Positions 33,703 through 40,352 of a DNA stretch of 64,000 bases are shown piece by piece. The translations under genes were made by a program, and so were the position numbers. Location of the stretch: assembly GCA_033762815.1 (NCBI GenBank), contig JANRLF010000008.1, forward strand, positions 62,001 to 126,000. The letters are read 5' to 3'. Under the pieces are notes generated by a model that was given only the letters and a program-made list of their open reading frames with translations, did no database searches and was not told the DNA's origin. The stretch is from JANRLF01 sp033762815. GTDB lineage: Bacteria; Bacteroidota; Bacteroidia; Chitinophagales; CAIOSU01. Numbering within the stretch: position 1 is the stretch's first letter; each line of letters starts with the position of its first letter.

Positions 33703-34758
33703 TTGCTGCGCTACATAGGAAAAAAGATATTGTATGGCCTGCTAGTAATGGTGGGGGTAGTATCTATTATCTTCTTCCTGTTCAATGTGCTGCCCGTCAA
33801 TTCTGCCCGCATGACTATGGGCCAGCGGGCAGACGTGGCTACCCTAGAAGCCATAGAAAAGGAATTGGGCCTGAACAAACCCGTTTGGGTGCGCTTTGGC
33901 AGTTATCTAATGGATATTTCGCCTATGGCTATCCATGAAGACAACCCCGAGGCCGAGGAGAAGTACGGCTATCAAAAGCTGATTCCCCTTGGGGCAAATG
34001 CTTTGGTAGTGAAATGGCCTTATTTGGGCCGTTCCTTCCAGAACCGCCGCTTGGTGACCGAAATACTAATGGAAAAGCTGCCCCCAACCTTTATCTTAGC
34101 CAGCAGTTCCATCATCTTGGCCTTTCTATTGGGCATTGGTTTCGGTATTGTCGCCGCCATCCGCCGCAATACTTGGCTCGATGACGCTATTCTCACCATT
34201 TCCAATTTGGGCATTTCGCAACCTTCCTATTTCACTGCATTGATTATTGCCGCCATTTTTAGCGTGTACATTTTCCCGTCATTGGGCATTGAATTGATAG
34301 GTCCCTTGTTCGATACCGACTTATATGGCGATGATATCATCAACTGGAAGAACCTGATACTGCCCACCCTTGCACTTGGCTTAAGGCCAGTGGCCATCAT
34401 TACCCAACTGACCCGCAGCAGCATGCTGGACGAATTGAGCCAAGACTATGTGCGCACCGCCAAGGCAAAAGGGGTGAGCTTTAGAAAAATCATTGGCCGC
34501 CATACGTTGCGCAATGCCATGAACCCTATCCTTACTTCGGTTTCAGGTTGGTATGCAGCTTTGTTGGCCGGCTCCGTTTTTGTGGAAGAAACTTTCAATT
34601 ACGATGGCTTAGGCTATACCACCGTCCGCTCCATACTGAATTTCGACCTGCCCGTGGCCATGGGCTGCGTGCTTATCATGTCGGTGGTGTTCGTCCTCAT
34701 CAATATATTGGTAGATGTGCTGTACGGCTTCTTCGACCCACGCATATCGTATAAATAA
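33703..34758 (+). CDS. Peptide/nickel-type ABC transporter permease (DppB-like), solitary
   Basis: Inner-membrane permease of the OppB/DppB family, 351 aa, six helices, with the EAA loop LSQDYVRTAKAKGVSFRKIIGRHTLRN near 243-270 and the N-terminal DppB signature ENLFLFNVLP-like IIFFLFNVLP. It starts with TTG, four bases after the previous stop; there is no ATG before the first helix. No partner permease, ATPase or binding protein is in the window, although the family normally works as a DppBCDF-A set, so the partners must lie elsewhere. The 80-residue first periplasmic loop is long. Confidence 0.9.
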   Translation: MLRYIGKKILYGLLVMVGVVSIIFFLFNVLPVNSARMTMGQRADVATLEAIEKELGLNKPVWVRFGSYLMDISPMAIHEDNPEAEEKYGYQKLIPLGANALVVKWPYLGRSFQNRRLVTEILMEKLPPTFILASSSIILAFLLGIGFGIVAAIRRNTWLDDAILTISNLGISQPSYFTALIIAAIFSVYIFPSLGIELIGPLFDTDLYGDDIINWKNLILPTLALGLRPVAIITQLTRSSMLDELSQDYVRTAKAKGVSFRKIIGRHTLRNAMNPILTSVSGWYAALLAGSVFVEETFNYDGLGYTTVRSILNFDLPVAMGCVLIMSVVFVLINILVDVLYGFFDPRISYK

Positions 34759-34773
34759 TTGCTATTTAGTTAC

Positions 34774-34809
34774 TTCCTTAAGGAAAAATGAGTTTTTTCC
34801 CTAATTTCG
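34774..34809 (+). promoter_or_regulatory. Candidate promoter and palindrome upstream of trpS
   Basis: TAATTTCG at 34802-34809 is a near-match to the -7 element, 7 bases before the trpS ATG, with TTA at the -33 position (21-bp spacer). A perfect 12-bp palindrome, ttccttaaggaa, at 34774-34785 overlaps the -33 region and could bind a regulator. Confidence 0.4.
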
Positions 34810-34816
34810 CCCAGCT

Positions 34817-35812
34817 ATGGAACGAGTTGTAAGCGGTGTACGCCCCACCGGTCATATCCATTTGGGCAATTATTTCGGGGCTATCAAAAATTTTGTGGAG
34901 TTGCAGGACAAAATGGATTGCTTCTTCTTTATTGCCGACTACCATTCGCTTACTACCCACCCTAAGCCAGAAGCCCTGCACCAGCATGTAAAGGAAGTGC
35001 TGGCCACCTATCTGGCCTGTGGACTGGACCCGGAGAAAACCACCCTTTACATTCAAAGCGACCTGCCCCAAATACCGGAGCTTTACTTGCTAATGAACAT
35101 GTTGGCTTATGTGGGCGAACTGGAGCGCAGCACCACCTATAAGGACAAGGTTGCAAAACAGCAGCACAACATTAATGCTGGCCTATTGACCTATCCTGTT
35201 CTGATGGCGGTGGATGTAATTATACACAAGGCCACCAAAGTACCCGTGGGCAAAGACCAGGAGCAGCATATGGAAATGGCCCGCAACTTTGTGAACCGTT
35301 TCAACCATCTCTATAACGTTGATTATTTTCCTGAGCCTTATGGGTTCAATTTCGGGGAGAAGTTGATAAAAATACCTGGCTTGGACGGCACCGGAAAAAT
35401 GGGCAAATCGGAAGGAGAAAAGAACGCCGTGTACTTGGGCGAGGCACCTGATAGCATCCGCAAGAAAGTGATGAAAGCAGTAACCGACAGCGGCCCCACC
35501 GCGCCTAACCAGCCCAAGCATGAATCGGTGGAAAATTTGTTTACCTTGTTGAAGGTGGTGTCATCGCCTGAAACGTATCAGTATTTTGAGGAACAGTACA
35601 ACAATGCTACTATTCGCTATGGCGATTTGAAAAAACAACTGGCGGATGACGTGATTGCCTTTACCAGCCCTATCCGAGAAAAAATGGAGGCCTACATGGC
35701 CAATGAACCACTGCTGAGCGAAGTGGTGCATATGGGTGCGGAAAAGGCACGTGCCAGTGCATCGGCCACCCTGCGCGATGTTCGGGAAATTATCGGCATA
35801 AAAACTTTTTAG
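34817..35812 (+). CDS. trpS: Tryptophanyl-tRNA synthetase
   Basis: Charges tRNA-Trp. Class I motifs are PTGHIHLGNYFGA at 11-23 (HIGH equivalent HLGN) and KMGKS at 194-198 (KMSKS equivalent). The 331-aa length is standard for bacterial TrpRS. The ATG at 34817 follows a probable promoter closely, so the transcript may have a very short leader. Confidence 0.97.
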   Translation: MERVVSGVRPTGHIHLGNYFGAIKNFVELQDKMDCFFFIADYHSLTTHPKPEALHQHVKEVLATYLACGLDPEKTTLYIQSDLPQIPELYLLMNMLAYVGELERSTTYKDKVAKQQHNINAGLLTYPVLMAVDVIIHKATKVPVGKDQEQHMEMARNFVNRFNHLYNVDYFPEPYGFNFGEKLIKIPGLDGTGKMGKSEGEKNAVYLGEAPDSIRKKVMKAVTDSGPTAPNQPKHESVENLFTLLKVVSSPETYQYFEEQYNNATIRYGDLKKQLADDVIAFTSPIREKMEAYMANEPLLSEVVHMGAEKARASASATLRDVREIIGIKTF

Positions 35813-35854
35813 CGAACGGGCTTTTAATTAAATTGAGCCAAAACCACCTATCCC

Positions 35855-36490
35855 TTGGAAGATAAACCAACCATCAAACATATAGCGGTAGCGGGCAATA
35901 TCGGTGCCGGCAAAACCACCCTTACCAACCTTTTGGCGAAAAGCTTCAAATGGCAGCCCCATTACGAGGATGTGGAGAACAACCCTTATTTGAACGATTT
36001 TTACAGCGATATGCCCCGGTGGTCGTTTGCGCTTCAGGTGTATTTCCTACACAACCGCTTCAAGCAAATCATTAAGATACAACAGGGCGAACAAACCGTG
36101 ATACAGGACCGTACCATCTATGAAGATGCCTCTATTTTCGCGCCCAACCTACATGCCATGGGCCTGATGTCCACCCGCGATTTTGAGAACTACACTTCCT
36201 TGTTCGAAACCATCAATTCGCTTATCAAGGCACCTGATTTGGTCATTTATCTGCGTGGCTCCATTCCCGCCTTGGTAAACCAGATACAGAAAAGGGGCAG
36301 GGAATATGAGGAAAACCTGCGCTTGGACTACCTGCGCCGCCTCAATGAATATTATGAAGACTGGGTAAGTAAATACAAAGACGGCCCACTCATGATTATC
36401 GATATCGATAACTGCAACTTCGCCGACGATACCGACCAACTGGCAGAAGTGGTGAACAAAGTACAGGCACAGTTGTATGGCTTGTTTTAA
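35855..36490 (+). CDS. Deoxynucleoside kinase
   Basis: Phosphorylates deoxynucleosides for salvage; the dNK/dGK/dCK family. The 211-aa protein has the P-loop GNIGAGKTT at 14-22, the FALQVYFLHNRF substrate-binding segment, and QDRTIYEDASIF with the catalytic DR(S/T) motif. No ATG lies upstream of the P-loop, so TTG at 35855 is the likely start. It lies 42 bp after trpS and is followed by tRNA-Asp with its own promoter. Confidence 0.93.
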   Translation: MEDKPTIKHIAVAGNIGAGKTTLTNLLAKSFKWQPHYEDVENNPYLNDFYSDMPRWSFALQVYFLHNRFKQIIKIQQGEQTVIQDRTIYEDASIFAPNLHAMGLMSTRDFENYTSLFETINSLIKAPDLVIYLRGSIPALVNQIQKRGREYEENLRLDYLRRLNEYYEDWVSKYKDGPLMIIDIDNCNFADDTDQLAEVVNKVQAQLYGLF

Positions 36491-36575
36491 GCTAAGTGTG
36501 TAAGGCTGAGGAATCAAAGCTCCTCCCATTAGGTTGATAGGTAAAATAAGAGATAACGAAAAAGGTAAAAAAATT

Positions 36576-36605
36576 TTACAAAGCCATAGAAAGAGCTTAT
36601 ATTTG
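36576..36605 (+). promoter_or_regulatory. Promoter of tRNA-Asp
   Basis: TATATTTG at 36598-36605 is an exact -7 element, with TTA at 36576-36578 and a 19-bp spacer. The mature tRNA begins 18 bases after the -7 element. Confidence 0.6.
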
Positions 36606-36622
36606 CCACTCCAATTGAAAAA

Positions 36623-36696
36623 GGTCTGGTAGTTCAGTTGGTTAGAATGCCGCCCTGTCACGGCGGAGGTCGCGGGTTCGAGTCCCGTCCAGACCG
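36623..36696 (+). tRNA. tRNA-Asp (anticodon GTC)
   Basis: A complete cloverleaf can be folded: acceptor GGTCTGG with CCAGACC, D-arm with AGTTGGTTA, anticodon stem CCGCC/GGCGG around loop CTGTCAC (anticodon GTC), and T-arm GCGGG-TTCGAGT-CCCGT. The discriminator is G and CCA is not encoded. A terminator follows after four bases, so the gene is monocistronic. Confidence 0.97.
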
Positions 36697-36794
36697 CAGG
36701 AAGCCCCTTATTGGGGCTTTTTTGTTGCAACATGTTCTACGTCTACGTCATACAAAGTACCAAAGACGGTTCCCTTTACAAGGGTTTCTCTGAG
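36673..36794 (+). repeat. 122-bp direct repeat, copy 1
   Basis: Spans the T-arm and 3' acceptor strand of tRNA-Asp, its terminator and the first 21 codons of the GIY-YIG gene. It is identical base for base to 37023-37144, exactly 350 bp downstream. Confidence 0.97.
36701..36724 (+). terminator. Terminator of tRNA-Asp
   Basis: AAGCCCC, loop TTAT, GGGGCTT, then a run of T. The GIY-YIG start codon is only eight bases beyond the T-run, so the nuclease gene is either expressed by read-through or has a separate signal. An identical copy lies at 37051-37074. Confidence 0.85.
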
Positions 36795-36992
36795 GACTAT
36801 CTTAAACGGCTCGAAGCCCATAACAATGGGGAAAGCAAATATACCTCCACCAAAATGCCTTGGAAACTGCTCTACGTTGAAGTACATGTTACTAAGCGGG
36901 AGGCCCTAATCAGGGAGCGCAAGCTCAAGAAGGCGAACAATAAGTATATCCAATGGCTGGTGCAACAGGATTCAAACATCCTTCGTCCATAA
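36732..36992 (+). CDS. Stand-alone GIY-YIG endonuclease-domain protein
   Basis: The 86-aa protein is a single GIY-YIG nuclease domain: the GIY strand is YVYVIQS (4-10), the YIG strand is YKGFS (17-21), the conserved Arg region follows in DYLKRLEAHNNGESKYTSTKMPW cut into YTSTKMPWKLLY, and the catalytic Glu lies in KREALIRERKLKK. It is of the UPF0213/UvrC-N-like small type that has no DNA-binding extension. It begins 36 bases after tRNA-Asp and its first 21 codons are repeated 350 bp downstream in a dead copy. A homing or cassette-like life style is inference. Confidence 0.88.
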   Translation: MFYVYVIQSTKDGSLYKGFSEDYLKRLEAHNNGESKYTSTKMPWKLLYVEVHVTKREALIRERKLKKANNKYIQWLVQQDSNILRP

Positions 36993-37046
36993 TGCCACCC
37001 TGTCATCCCGCCTTAGGCGGGACGGGTTCGAGTCCCGTCCAGACCG
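36991..37046 (+). pseudogene. Partial tRNA-Asp relic
   Basis: Fifteen bases (14 identical to the tRNA anticodon 5' arm region, aatgccaccctgtca) are followed by a 17-bp palindrome in place of the 3' anticodon stem and variable loop, then by the intact T-arm and acceptor 3' strand. There is no 5' acceptor strand or D-arm, so it cannot be a functional tRNA. Confidence 0.85.
37006..37022. repeat. GC-rich palindrome inside the tRNA relic
   Basis: TCCCGCC-TTA-GGCGGGA is a perfect 7-bp inverted repeat with a 3-base loop. It replaces 12 tRNA bases between the relic's anticodon arm and T-arm. Such short palindromes resemble dispersed REP-like elements. Confidence 0.85.
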
Positions 37047-37144
37047 CAGGAAGCCCCTTATTGGGGCTTTTTTGTTGCAACATGTTCTACGTCTACGTCA
37101 TACAAAGTACCAAAGACGGTTCCCTTTACAAGGGTTTCTCTGAG
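37023..37144 (+). repeat. 122-bp direct repeat, copy 2
   Basis: Exact copy of 36673-36794. Identity stops at 37145, two bases into the codon after the repeated nuclease start, where unrelated sequence begins. Confidence 0.97.
37051..37074 (+). terminator. Duplicated tRNA-Asp terminator
   Basis: Identical hairpin and T-run to 36701-36724. It would stop transcription coming from the GIY-YIG gene before the E1 dehydrogenase gene. Confidence 0.75.
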
Positions 37145-37225
37145 AATTACAATTTGTTCTTTCAAACTCCTACCTATACCTTAGCCACTACCCAAGAGGA
37201 AACAGGTCTTTTTTCGTATCTTTAA
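37082..37225 (+). pseudogene. Truncated second GIY-YIG gene
   Basis: The first 21 residues (to YKGFSE) match the intact nuclease, then the frame goes into unrelated sequence and stops at 47 codons. The catalytic Arg and Glu are missing, so it cannot cleave DNA. Confidence 0.88.
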
Positions 37226-37244
37226 GGCAGGCAAAACCTGTAGT

Positions 37245-39671
37245 ATGAGCGATAGGCATCAACAGACCGATATGGCAGAAAGTAAGCCGGCATTAAGTTT
37301 TGAGGATTTCAAGCAAGAGGTGCTCAATGATTACCGCATTGCCTGCGAGAGCAGAGAAGCCAGTTTGCTGGGCAGGAAGGAGGTGCTTACCGGCAAGGCC
37401 AAATTCGGCATTTTCGGCGATGGCAAGGAGGTAGCGCAGTTGGCATTGGCCAAAGCTTTCAAGAATGGTGATTTTAGGAGCGGTTATTATCGTGACCAGA
37501 CCTTTATGTTCGCAATTGGTGAAGCTACCTTGGAGCAGTTTTTTGCCCAATTGTACGCCAATCCTGATTTGCAGCACGATCCTTTTTCCGCTGGCAGGCA
37601 GATGAACGCCCACTTCGCCACCCGTAGTTTGGACGAGAATGGCGAATGGAAGGATTTGACCAAAATGAAAAATTCTTCATCCGATATTTCACCTACTGCA
37701 GGGCAAATGTTGAGGGCCTTAGGTTTGGCGCAAGCCTCCAAGGTATATAGAGAAAACAGCATTGCAGATGCACAAAAATTCTCGATAAATGGCAACGAAA
37801 TAGCCATCGCTACCATAGGTGATGCCAGCACTTCGGAAGGGATATTTTGGGAAACGGTGAACGCTGCTGGCGTTTTGAGGGTACCACTTGCAATTTGTGT
37901 TTGGGACGATGGCTACGGCATATCGGTTCCGCGTGACTACCAAACCGTAAAAGGAAGCATATCAATGGCACTAAGCGGTTTTCAAATAGATGGGGACGGC
38001 AAAGGCATCGACATTTATGTATTGAAGGGCTGGGATTACCCGGGTATGTGCGAGACTTTTGCAAAAGGCATAGAGCGCATGCGCGAAACCCATATACCTG
38101 CCTTGTTCCACGTTACTGAGGTGACCCAGCCACAAGGACACTCCACCTCTGGTTCCCATGAACGCTACAAAAGCAAGGAACGCTTGGAATGGGAGAAAGA
38201 ATATGACGGCAACCGCAAGTTCCGTGAATGGATATTGCAGTCGGCTTTGGCAGATGAAGCTGCTTTGGAACAGATAGAACAAGCCGCGAAACAGCGGGTA
38301 CAGAAAGCCAGAAAAGTCGCTTGGGAGGCCTTTTTGCAGCCCATTAAAGAACAAATTGCCAACGCCTGTGGTCTTTTTCAACAATTGGAAACCACGGAAG
38401 TAGGAGAGGAAGTCAAAAAGATTCGAGAAGAGCTGCAACGCATGGCTGATCCTTTTAGGAAAGATGTGCTGGTAGCCATAAACAAGGCCTTGTTGATTGC
38501 CCGCAACGAAAAGCATGCGGCACTTGAGGAACTGAAACAATTGAAAAGCCAGTTAGCGGATGAAAATGCGGAAAAGTATAATTCTTATTTGCATAGCCAA
38601 TCGGCAAAGAGTGCCTTAAATGTAGCGGCGATAGCCCCTAGCTATGACGAAGAGGCACCCTATCTAAACGGTTCTGAAATCCTTAATAAGACTTTCGATT
38701 TGTTGTTCAGCAGATATGACAATTTGCTGGCATTTGGTGAGGATTTGGGCAAAATAGGTGATGTGAACCAAGGCTTTGCTGGTCTGCAGGAAAAGTATGG
38801 CGAAAGCCGCATTTTTGATGTAGGTATCCGCGAGGCCAGCATTATGGGGCAGGGTATAGGCATGGCTTTGAGGGGCCTAAGACCGATTGCCGAAATACAA
38901 TATTTGGATTATTTACTCTATGGCCTACAGCCATTAAGTGATGACTTGGCTACCTTGCAATATCGTACCAAGGGAGGACAGAAAGCACCGCTTATTATCC
39001 GTACCAGAGGCCACCGTTTGGAAGGCATTTGGCATACCGGCTCGCCCATGGGTATGATTATCAATAGCCTAAGGGGAATTCACGTTTGTGTACCCAGAGA
39101 TATGACACGGGCGGCGGGATTTTACAACACCTTGTTACAAAGCGATGAGCCGGCACTGGTGATAGAATGCCTCAATGGTTATCGCCTGAAAGAAAGACTG
39201 CCCAGTAATTTAGGCACCTACACCACGTCTTTAGGCGTTCCGGAGGTGTTGCAGGAAGGTACGGATGTTACTTTAGTAAGCTATGGCTCTACCCTAAGGG
39301 TAGCTGCGGAAGCTATCAGAGCTTTGCAGGAAGTAAACGTTTCTGTGGAGCTGATAGATGTGCAGACTTTGCTGCCATTTGACCTGCAACATATTATTGC
39401 CGGGTCACTGAAAAAAACAAGCCGACTAGTAGTAGTGGACGAAGATGTTCCCGGTGGGGCATCGGCCTACATTTTACAACACATTTTGCAGGAGCAGAAA
39501 GGATACTATTTACTGGATGCAGAACCCTTGACCATTACCGCCAAAGCGCATCGTTCGCCATATGGCTCGGATGGGGACTATTTCAGCAAGCCAAATGCAG
39601 AAGAGCTTTTCGAAGCTATTTATCGCTTGATGCACGAGTCTGCTCCTTCCGCATACCCTTTATTTTTTTAA
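37245..39671 (+). CDS. 2-oxo-acid dehydrogenase E1, fused alpha and beta subunits
   Basis: Thiamine-diphosphate enzyme that decarboxylates a 2-oxo acid and acetylates/acylates lipoyl-E2. The 808-aa chain has E1-alpha (about 20-330; ThDP motif GDASTSEGIFWETVNAAG...WDDGYGIS), a charged helical linker (about 330-470), and E1-beta (about 475-800; FGEDLGKIGDVNQG, REASIMGQGIGMALRG, and RTRGHRLEG). Fusion of the two subunits is a known Bacteroidota form of branched-chain/pyruvate E1; substrate cannot be decided. TATCTTTA at 37217-37224 is a weak -7 candidate. Its last 56 bp overlap the convergent methyltransferase gene. lpdA (E3) and lipA lie at 3.6-5.9 kb. Confidence 0.93.
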   Translation: MSDRHQQTDMAESKPALSFEDFKQEVLNDYRIACESREASLLGRKEVLTGKAKFGIFGDGKEVAQLALAKAFKNGDFRSGYYRDQTFMFAIGEATLEQFFAQLYANPDLQHDPFSAGRQMNAHFATRSLDENGEWKDLTKMKNSSSDISPTAGQMLRALGLAQASKVYRENSIADAQKFSINGNEIAIATIGDASTSEGIFWETVNAAGVLRVPLAICVWDDGYGISVPRDYQTVKGSISMALSGFQIDGDGKGIDIYVLKGWDYPGMCETFAKGIERMRETHIPALFHVTEVTQPQGHSTSGSHERYKSKERLEWEKEYDGNRKFREWILQSALADEAALEQIEQAAKQRVQKARKVAWEAFLQPIKEQIANACGLFQQLETTEVGEEVKKIREELQRMADPFRKDVLVAINKALLIARNEKHAALEELKQLKSQLADENAEKYNSYLHSQSAKSALNVAAIAPSYDEEAPYLNGSEILNKTFDLLFSRYDNLLAFGEDLGKIGDVNQGFAGLQEKYGESRIFDVGIREASIMGQGIGMALRGLRPIAEIQYLDYLLYGLQPLSDDLATLQYRTKGGQKAPLIIRTRGHRLEGIWHTGSPMGMIINSLRGIHVCVPRDMTRAAGFYNTLLQSDEPALVIECLNGYRLKERLPSNLGTYTTSLGVPEVLQEGTDVTLVSYGSTLRVAAEAIRALQEVNVSVELIDVQTLLPFDLQHIIAGSLKKTSRLVVVDEDVPGGASAYILQHILQEQKGYYLLDAEPLTITAKAHRSPYGSDGDYFSKPNAEELFEAIYRLMHESAPSAYPLFF

Positions 39672-40341
39672 CCCGGTCGTCGAATACCAAAACCAAATTG
39701 CCGTTGGTATCAATAGGGTAAGCTTCGGGAAACTCCTTTTGGAAGACAAACTGGAAGTACCCGTCCGTAGCAATCCGTTGGTTGGTGTTGGCATAAAGGC
39801 GGTTGAACAATATTAAACCTTTCGGAGCCATCAGCCGGCGCAAGTGCTCCACAAACTCTTCCGTGTCAAACTGTGCGGGAACCGTTTCATCCACGAACAA
39901 ATCCACGCAAATCAAATCAAACTGGTCTTTGGCTGCACGCACATAATCCATTGCATCAACGCAAAACAAATGGATATGCGATTTGGGAGGTTTGTATCCA
40001 TACTCCTTGGCAATGCTTATTACGGCGGGGTCAAGCTCCACACCCACATAATCGCAGTGCATTTGGTGCCTTTTGTGCAGGATGGCAGGTATACTGCCGA
40101 TGCCATATCCTAGGATGAGCACATCATGAATTCCCCGCTTTTTTGGCTTTAACTTGCTGAATGCCTCTTTAAAGGCAGTGTATTCGTCCTCAAATGAATA
40201 GATGATATTGTTCACCCCCAGAACATACCGACCCTTAAAATAGCTCAACTTAAGCCCAGGGCTTACTTCACTCTCAAAGTTGGCAACAGGCCTTTCCACA
40301 AGGAAGCTGTACCATTTCTTTAAAGTGTCTTTTACTGCCAA
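39616..40341 (-). CDS. SAM-dependent methyltransferase, spermidine-synthase-like fold
   Basis: The 241-aa protein has the class I SAM motif VLILGYGIGSIPAIL near 73-87, the acidic end of strand two in VGVELDPAVISIA, and FDLICVDLFVDETVP, as in the spermidine synthase-like methyltransferases. It lacks the N-terminal tetramerisation sheet of true SpeE. The start is a TTG at 40341, since the only ATGs are inside the fold; it lies 11 bp after the giant gene. The 3' 56 bp overlap the E1 gene. Confidence 0.8.
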   Translation of the reverse strand: MAVKDTLKKWYSFLVERPVANFESEVSPGLKLSYFKGRYVLGVNNIIYSFEDEYTAFKEAFSKLKPKKRGIHDVLILGYGIGSIPAILHKRHQMHCDYVGVELDPAVISIAKEYGYKPPKSHIHLFCVDAMDYVRAAKDQFDLICVDLFVDETVPAQFDTEEFVEHLRRLMAPKGLILFNRLYANTNQRIATDGYFQFVFQKEFPEAYPIDTNGNLVLVFDDRVKKIKGMRKEQTRASSDK

Positions 40342-40352
40342 TGGACTTGGTT

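Noticed and set aside
36149..36733. A 194-codon minus-strand frame across the deoxynucleoside kinase end, tRNA-Asp and terminator
   Set aside because: It reads antisense through a complete tRNA and a well-supported kinase gene; such frames are a common false prediction at tRNA genes.
36991..37046. Second functional tRNA-Asp
   Set aside because: The 5' acceptor strand and D-arm are missing and the anticodon stem is broken by a palindrome.
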